DNA of 16,585 bases from an uncultured Parabacteroides sp. (GTDB taxonomy: Bacteria; Bacteroidota; Bacteroidia; Bacteroidales; Tannerellaceae), in the NCBI GenBank assembly GCA_900541965.1, contig UQLN01000076.1:1-16585 (forward strand). The letters are read 5' to 3'. The translations under genes and the position numbers were made by a program. How positions within the stretch are numbered: the first letter of the stretch is position 1; each line of letters begins with the position of its first letter. This document shows, in pieces, positions 14,439 to 16,585 of this stretch. The notes under the pieces are model-generated. The model saw nothing but the letters and a program-made list of their open reading frames with translations. It had not been told where the DNA came from and searched no databases.

Positions 14439-14519
14439 TGAGTGTGTGGCGTTATTGTTGTAAAAATATTTTCGTAGTGTTAAATATGATGTATTTTGTG
14501 ACTATTTGTAATGATGGTG

Positions 14520-14550
14520 TTGCTTAATGTGGATAAAACGACTACTTTTG
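14520..14550 (+). promoter_or_regulatory. Orphan promoter with -33 and -7 boxes
   Basis: TTG (14520-14522) and TACTTTTG (14543-14550, a perfect TAnnTTTG) are separated by 20 bases, the expected Bacteroidetes spacing. It points right, into a region with no plus-strand gene, and toward the hairpin at 14614-14660. Confidence 0.55.
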
Positions 14551-14555
14551 CGCGA

Positions 14556-14669
14556 TATTTTGAAATGAGCAACTCTCATAATACTTTTTTATAATATTTC
14601 ATAGACACATAGAAAAGGCACGAATAACAAAAGACGTGAGTCCCTGTTATTAGTGCCTTTCTTCTTTTT
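14556..14669 (+). ncRNA. Candidate small RNA of about 110 nt
   Basis: The interval runs from the start predicted by the orphan promoter to the end of a T-rich tract after a strong hairpin. Within it a small stem is possible near the 5' end (ATGAG 14565-14569 with CTCAT 14575-14579), followed by an A/T-rich single-stranded part and the long terminator-like stem. The only ORF inside is a nine-residue one (14565-14594) without coding character. The RNA would run convergently into the sulfatase 3' end, so it may act in trans or oppose that transcript. The ends are estimates and no RNA family is recognised. Confidence 0.35.
14614..14660. terminator. Strong bidirectional terminator hairpin
   Basis: AAAGGCACGAATAACA (14614-14629) pairs with TGTTATTAGTGCCTTT (14645-14660), 15 of 16 positions, around a 15-base loop. 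On the plus strand it is followed by CTTCTTTTTA; on the minus strand it is followed by TTTTCT. It lies 7 bases beyond the sulfatase stop, so it fits as that gene's terminator. On the other strand it can end the Xre operon read-through or the candidate small RNA. Confidence 0.8.
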
Positions 14670-16245
14670 ACTTATAAATTTCATGTAAAAGCTCTTTCTC
14701 TTTGTGATTGCGTACGTCTTTTAGTATCTTCTGCAGTTTGTAAACTATTTCCGGATGTTGCATGGCTTCATTCTGCTGTTCGTTCACTTTATGCATATCG
14801 TAAAGTGACGGTGCTTTCTGATAGCCTGTTTCAATCATCGGTCCGAACAAAATCATAGGAGGGCCGTAGCTGGGCTCAATGTACTTCCAGTCTTTTGTGC
14901 GCACAGAAAGTGTATGATCATTAGCCTGTTCGATTACCCAGGGACGATCCGTTTTGTCTGTTCCCAACCAATTACCCAAACGGTTATAGCTGTCGGGAGC
15001 ACTACCCTTTGGAAGTGTTGCATTTAACAACGTTGCTAAAGAGCGGAACCAGTCGATCTGAGAAACCAGCACATCGGATACTTCTCCTTTTTCAACGTAT
15101 TTCGGCCAGCTTACAATTGCAGGGATACGGGTGCCGGCTTCGAAAGCACTATACTTACCTCCGCGAAGGGGACCGCTCGGATTGTGTTTGCTGGCAGCAG
15201 CGAGTTCGACAGCATGGTCATCGTAACCATCATCCAAGACGGGACCGTTATCGCTGGAAAGGATGATCAAAGTGTTTTCACGCAGCCCCAATTTGTCAAG
15301 TGCATCAACTAACTGCCCTACTGTCCAGTCAAACTGAACGATAGCATCTCCTCTCAGACCCATTGGATTTTTGCCACGGAAGCGGTCATTCGGGAAGCGG
15401 GGTACATGTACGTCGTTGGTTGCAAAATACATAAAGAAAGGTTTGTCTTTATTCTGCTTCATGAAGTCAATAGCATGGGAAATTATGGAGTCGGCAATGT
15501 TTTCGTCTTTCCAAAGAGCCTTGCCGCCACCTTTCATATAACCGATACGGCCGATGCCGTTTACGATAGCCATATCGTGTCCATGGCTGTGTTTCAGGTT
15601 ATAAAGCAGTTCCGGATGATCTTTGCCCAGCGGTTCGCCTTCGAAAGGCTTCTCATAGCTGATTTCGATTGGTGCAGACGGGTCGTAATTGGCTACTTTT
15701 CCGTTTTCAATAAATACACAGGGTACGCGGTCTGCTGTAGCTGCCATGATATAGGAATAGTCGAATCCTAGATCGTCCAATCCGGTTGGAAGCGGAGCAT
15801 TCCAATCTTGTTCACCGTCTTTGTCTCCCAGGCCGAGATGCCATTTGCCGAATGCGGCCGTTTTGTAGCCGCTGTTCTTGAACATATCGGCTATGGTATA
15901 CCGTTCTGGGCGGATAATCATTCCGGCATTTCCCGCAGCAATATCCGTACCGGGCTTACGCCATGCATATTCGCCAGTCAGCATGGAATAGCGCGAGGGT
16001 GTACTGGTGGAGGCTGTTGCATGGGCATTCGTGAAACGGATACCACTAGCTGCCAGTTTATCTACATTCGGGGTTTTCGCACCTGGACCTCCGTAACATT
16101 GCAAATCGCCATAACCTAAATCATCGGCGTAGATGAAAATGACATTGGGTGTCTTGGCTTCTTTAATTGTTTGTCCTTTCTGGGCAAAAGCGAAACAGGG
16201 AACAAGAACTGATACGCCTATTTTTAGCAAAGCTGTTGTTGTCAT
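14668..16245 (-). CDS. Secreted S1-family sulfatase, serine-type
   Basis: Formylglycine-dependent sulfatase that hydrolyses sulfate esters, probably on a glycan in the periplasm. The 525-residue product has a signal peptide (1-21, cleavage near FAFA-Q; the preceding VPC is a poor lipobox). Active-site elements are intact: metal ligands D41 and D42 (YADDLGYGD), the motif S81-T-P-S-R85 whose serine becomes formylglycine, K134 and H136 (GKWHLG), H280 (NDVHVPRF), D332 and N333 (SSDNGP), and K364 (RGGKYSAFEAGTR). Serine in place of cysteine means maturation needs the radical-SAM enzyme anSME, normal in Bacteroidetes and encoded elsewhere. The S1 subfamily and sulfate position cannot be read by eye. 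It lies 92 bases after the susD stop, with a strong hairpin between, as the distal gene of a polysaccharide utilisation locus. Confidence 0.93.
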   Translation of the reverse strand: MTTTALLKIGVSVLVPCFAFAQKGQTIKEAKTPNVIFIYADDLGYGDLQCYGGPGAKTPNVDKLAASGIRFTNAHATASTSTPSRYSMLTGEYAWRKPGTDIAAGNAGMIIRPERYTIADMFKNSGYKTAAFGKWHLGLGDKDGEQDWNAPLPTGLDDLGFDYSYIMAATADRVPCVFIENGKVANYDPSAPIEISYEKPFEGEPLGKDHPELLYNLKHSHGHDMAIVNGIGRIGYMKGGGKALWKDENIADSIISHAIDFMKQNKDKPFFMYFATNDVHVPRFPNDRFRGKNPMGLRGDAIVQFDWTVGQLVDALDKLGLRENTLIILSSDNGPVLDDGYDDHAVELAAASKHNPSGPLRGGKYSAFEAGTRIPAIVSWPKYVEKGEVSDVLVSQIDWFRSLATLLNATLPKGSAPDSYNRLGNWLGTDKTDRPWVIEQANDHTLSVRTKDWKYIEPSYGPPMILFGPMIETGYQKAPSLYDMHKVNEQQNEAMQHPEIVYKLQKILKDVRNHKEKELLHEIYK

Positions 16246-16275
16246 GATATAACTTTTTAATATTGAACTAAATCC

Positions 16276-16309
16276 GATTTTACCGTATATTTACGTATAC
16301 GGTAAAATC
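16276..16309. promoter_or_regulatory. Intercistronic hairpin between susD and the sulfatase
   Basis: GATTTTACCGTATA (16276-16289) and TATACGGTAAAATC (16296-16309) are perfect inverted repeats of 14 bp with a six-base loop. No T-run follows on the minus strand, so it is not a standard terminator. It lies 30 bases before the sulfatase ATG and could protect the 3' end of the susCD message, attenuate expression, or bind a regulator as DNA. No TAnnTTTG promoter was found in this gap. Confidence 0.65.
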
Positions 16310-16337
16310 AGTATTATATTCTCTTTGAATCGGGATA

Positions 16338-16585
16338 TTATCTTAAATTCGGGTTGATGTCCTGTTCTGATTGCGGTATCGGCCATCTGTAGTCCTGCCC
16401 CTTGCGGAAAGCACGGCTGTTGACATACCAGCGTCCATACGGATCGACCGAGCCTTGTTTATTTGGGCTTACACGCTTCGAGCCCGGGAAAGGAGCGCCA
16501 TAGATATCACCATTTAATGCTTCTTCTGCAATTCCCCAACGAAGCAAATCCCAGTAGCGGATGCCTTCCATACCCAATTCTACCC
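16338..16585 (-). CDS. susD: SusD/RagB-family glycan-binding lipoprotein, C-terminal part
   Basis: The C-terminal end of a SusD-like outer-membrane lipoprotein; its 5' part lies beyond the right edge. The frame is open to the edge: before the TTG at 16577 it reads GAA and GTA, giving VELGMEGIRYWDLLRWG, the block found near the end of SusD proteins. The terminal RWPIPQSEQDINPNLR matches the usual WPIPQSE-x-x-x-NPNL ending. SusD proteins pair with a SusC TonB-dependent transporter to capture oligosaccharides; susC would be further right. The following sulfatase suggests that the glycan is sulfated. Confidence 0.92.
   Translation of the reverse strand, partial: VELGMEGIRYWDLLRWGIAEEALNGDIYGAPFPGSKRVSPNKQGSVDPYGRWYVNSRAFRKGQDYRWPIPQSEQDINPNLR

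Noticed and set aside
1..16585. tRNA or rRNA genes
   Set aside because: No cloverleaf-like or rRNA-like segments were seen in any intergenic gap.

Overview
The window looks like chromosome of a gut-type Bacteroidales bacterium, Bacteroides or Parabacteroides by gene content; the genus cannot be fixed from sequence alone. Three things support this: gene families typical of the phylum (a SusD C-terminus, a serine-type sulfatase, a DUF4954-like protein, a Bacteroidetes-form pyruvate kinase, a type IX-like C-terminal domain), several TAnnTTTG promoter boxes of the Bacteroidetes primary sigma factor, and weak or absent Shine-Dalgarno sequences.

Left part (1-8464) is housekeeping. On the minus strand, in transcription order, come aroQ, pyk, an O-methyltransferase, rbfA and a LolC/LolE-type permease, the last four tightly spaced as one operon. 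Divergent from aroQ is xerD, with facing -7 boxes that form an inverted repeat. xerD ends only 6 bp from the end of a convergent DUF4954-like beta-helix gene, which forms a two-gene operon with hflX (hflX first, 3 bp gap).

Middle part (8465-10591) holds a divergently transcribed secreted protein with a type IX-like sorting domain and a 68-residue two-helix membrane protein. A 425-bp gap follows. It contains a tandem/inverted repeat cluster, a bulged hairpin, and a promoter bracketed by two copies of a 15-bp palindrome.

The most unusual part (10916-14394) is a four-gene cluster: DUF2975 membrane protein, SppA signal-peptide peptidase, second DUF2975 protein, small Xre/YozG-like repressor. DUF2975 plus a small Xre regulator is a recurring pair. 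Here the membrane peptidase SppA sits inside a duplicated version of it, under a promoter with twin candidate operators. I infer an autoregulated envelope-proteolysis operon.

The gap 14395-14667 contains an orphan promoter with good -33 and -7 boxes, followed about 60 bases later by a long hairpin with a T-rich tail. This is a candidate small RNA of about 110 nt, or a bidirectional terminator for the convergent sulfatase. The right end (14668-16585) is the end of a polysaccharide utilisation locus on the minus strand: the SusD C-terminus, a strong intercistronic hairpin and a secreted S1 sulfatase, pointing to a sulfated glycan substrate.
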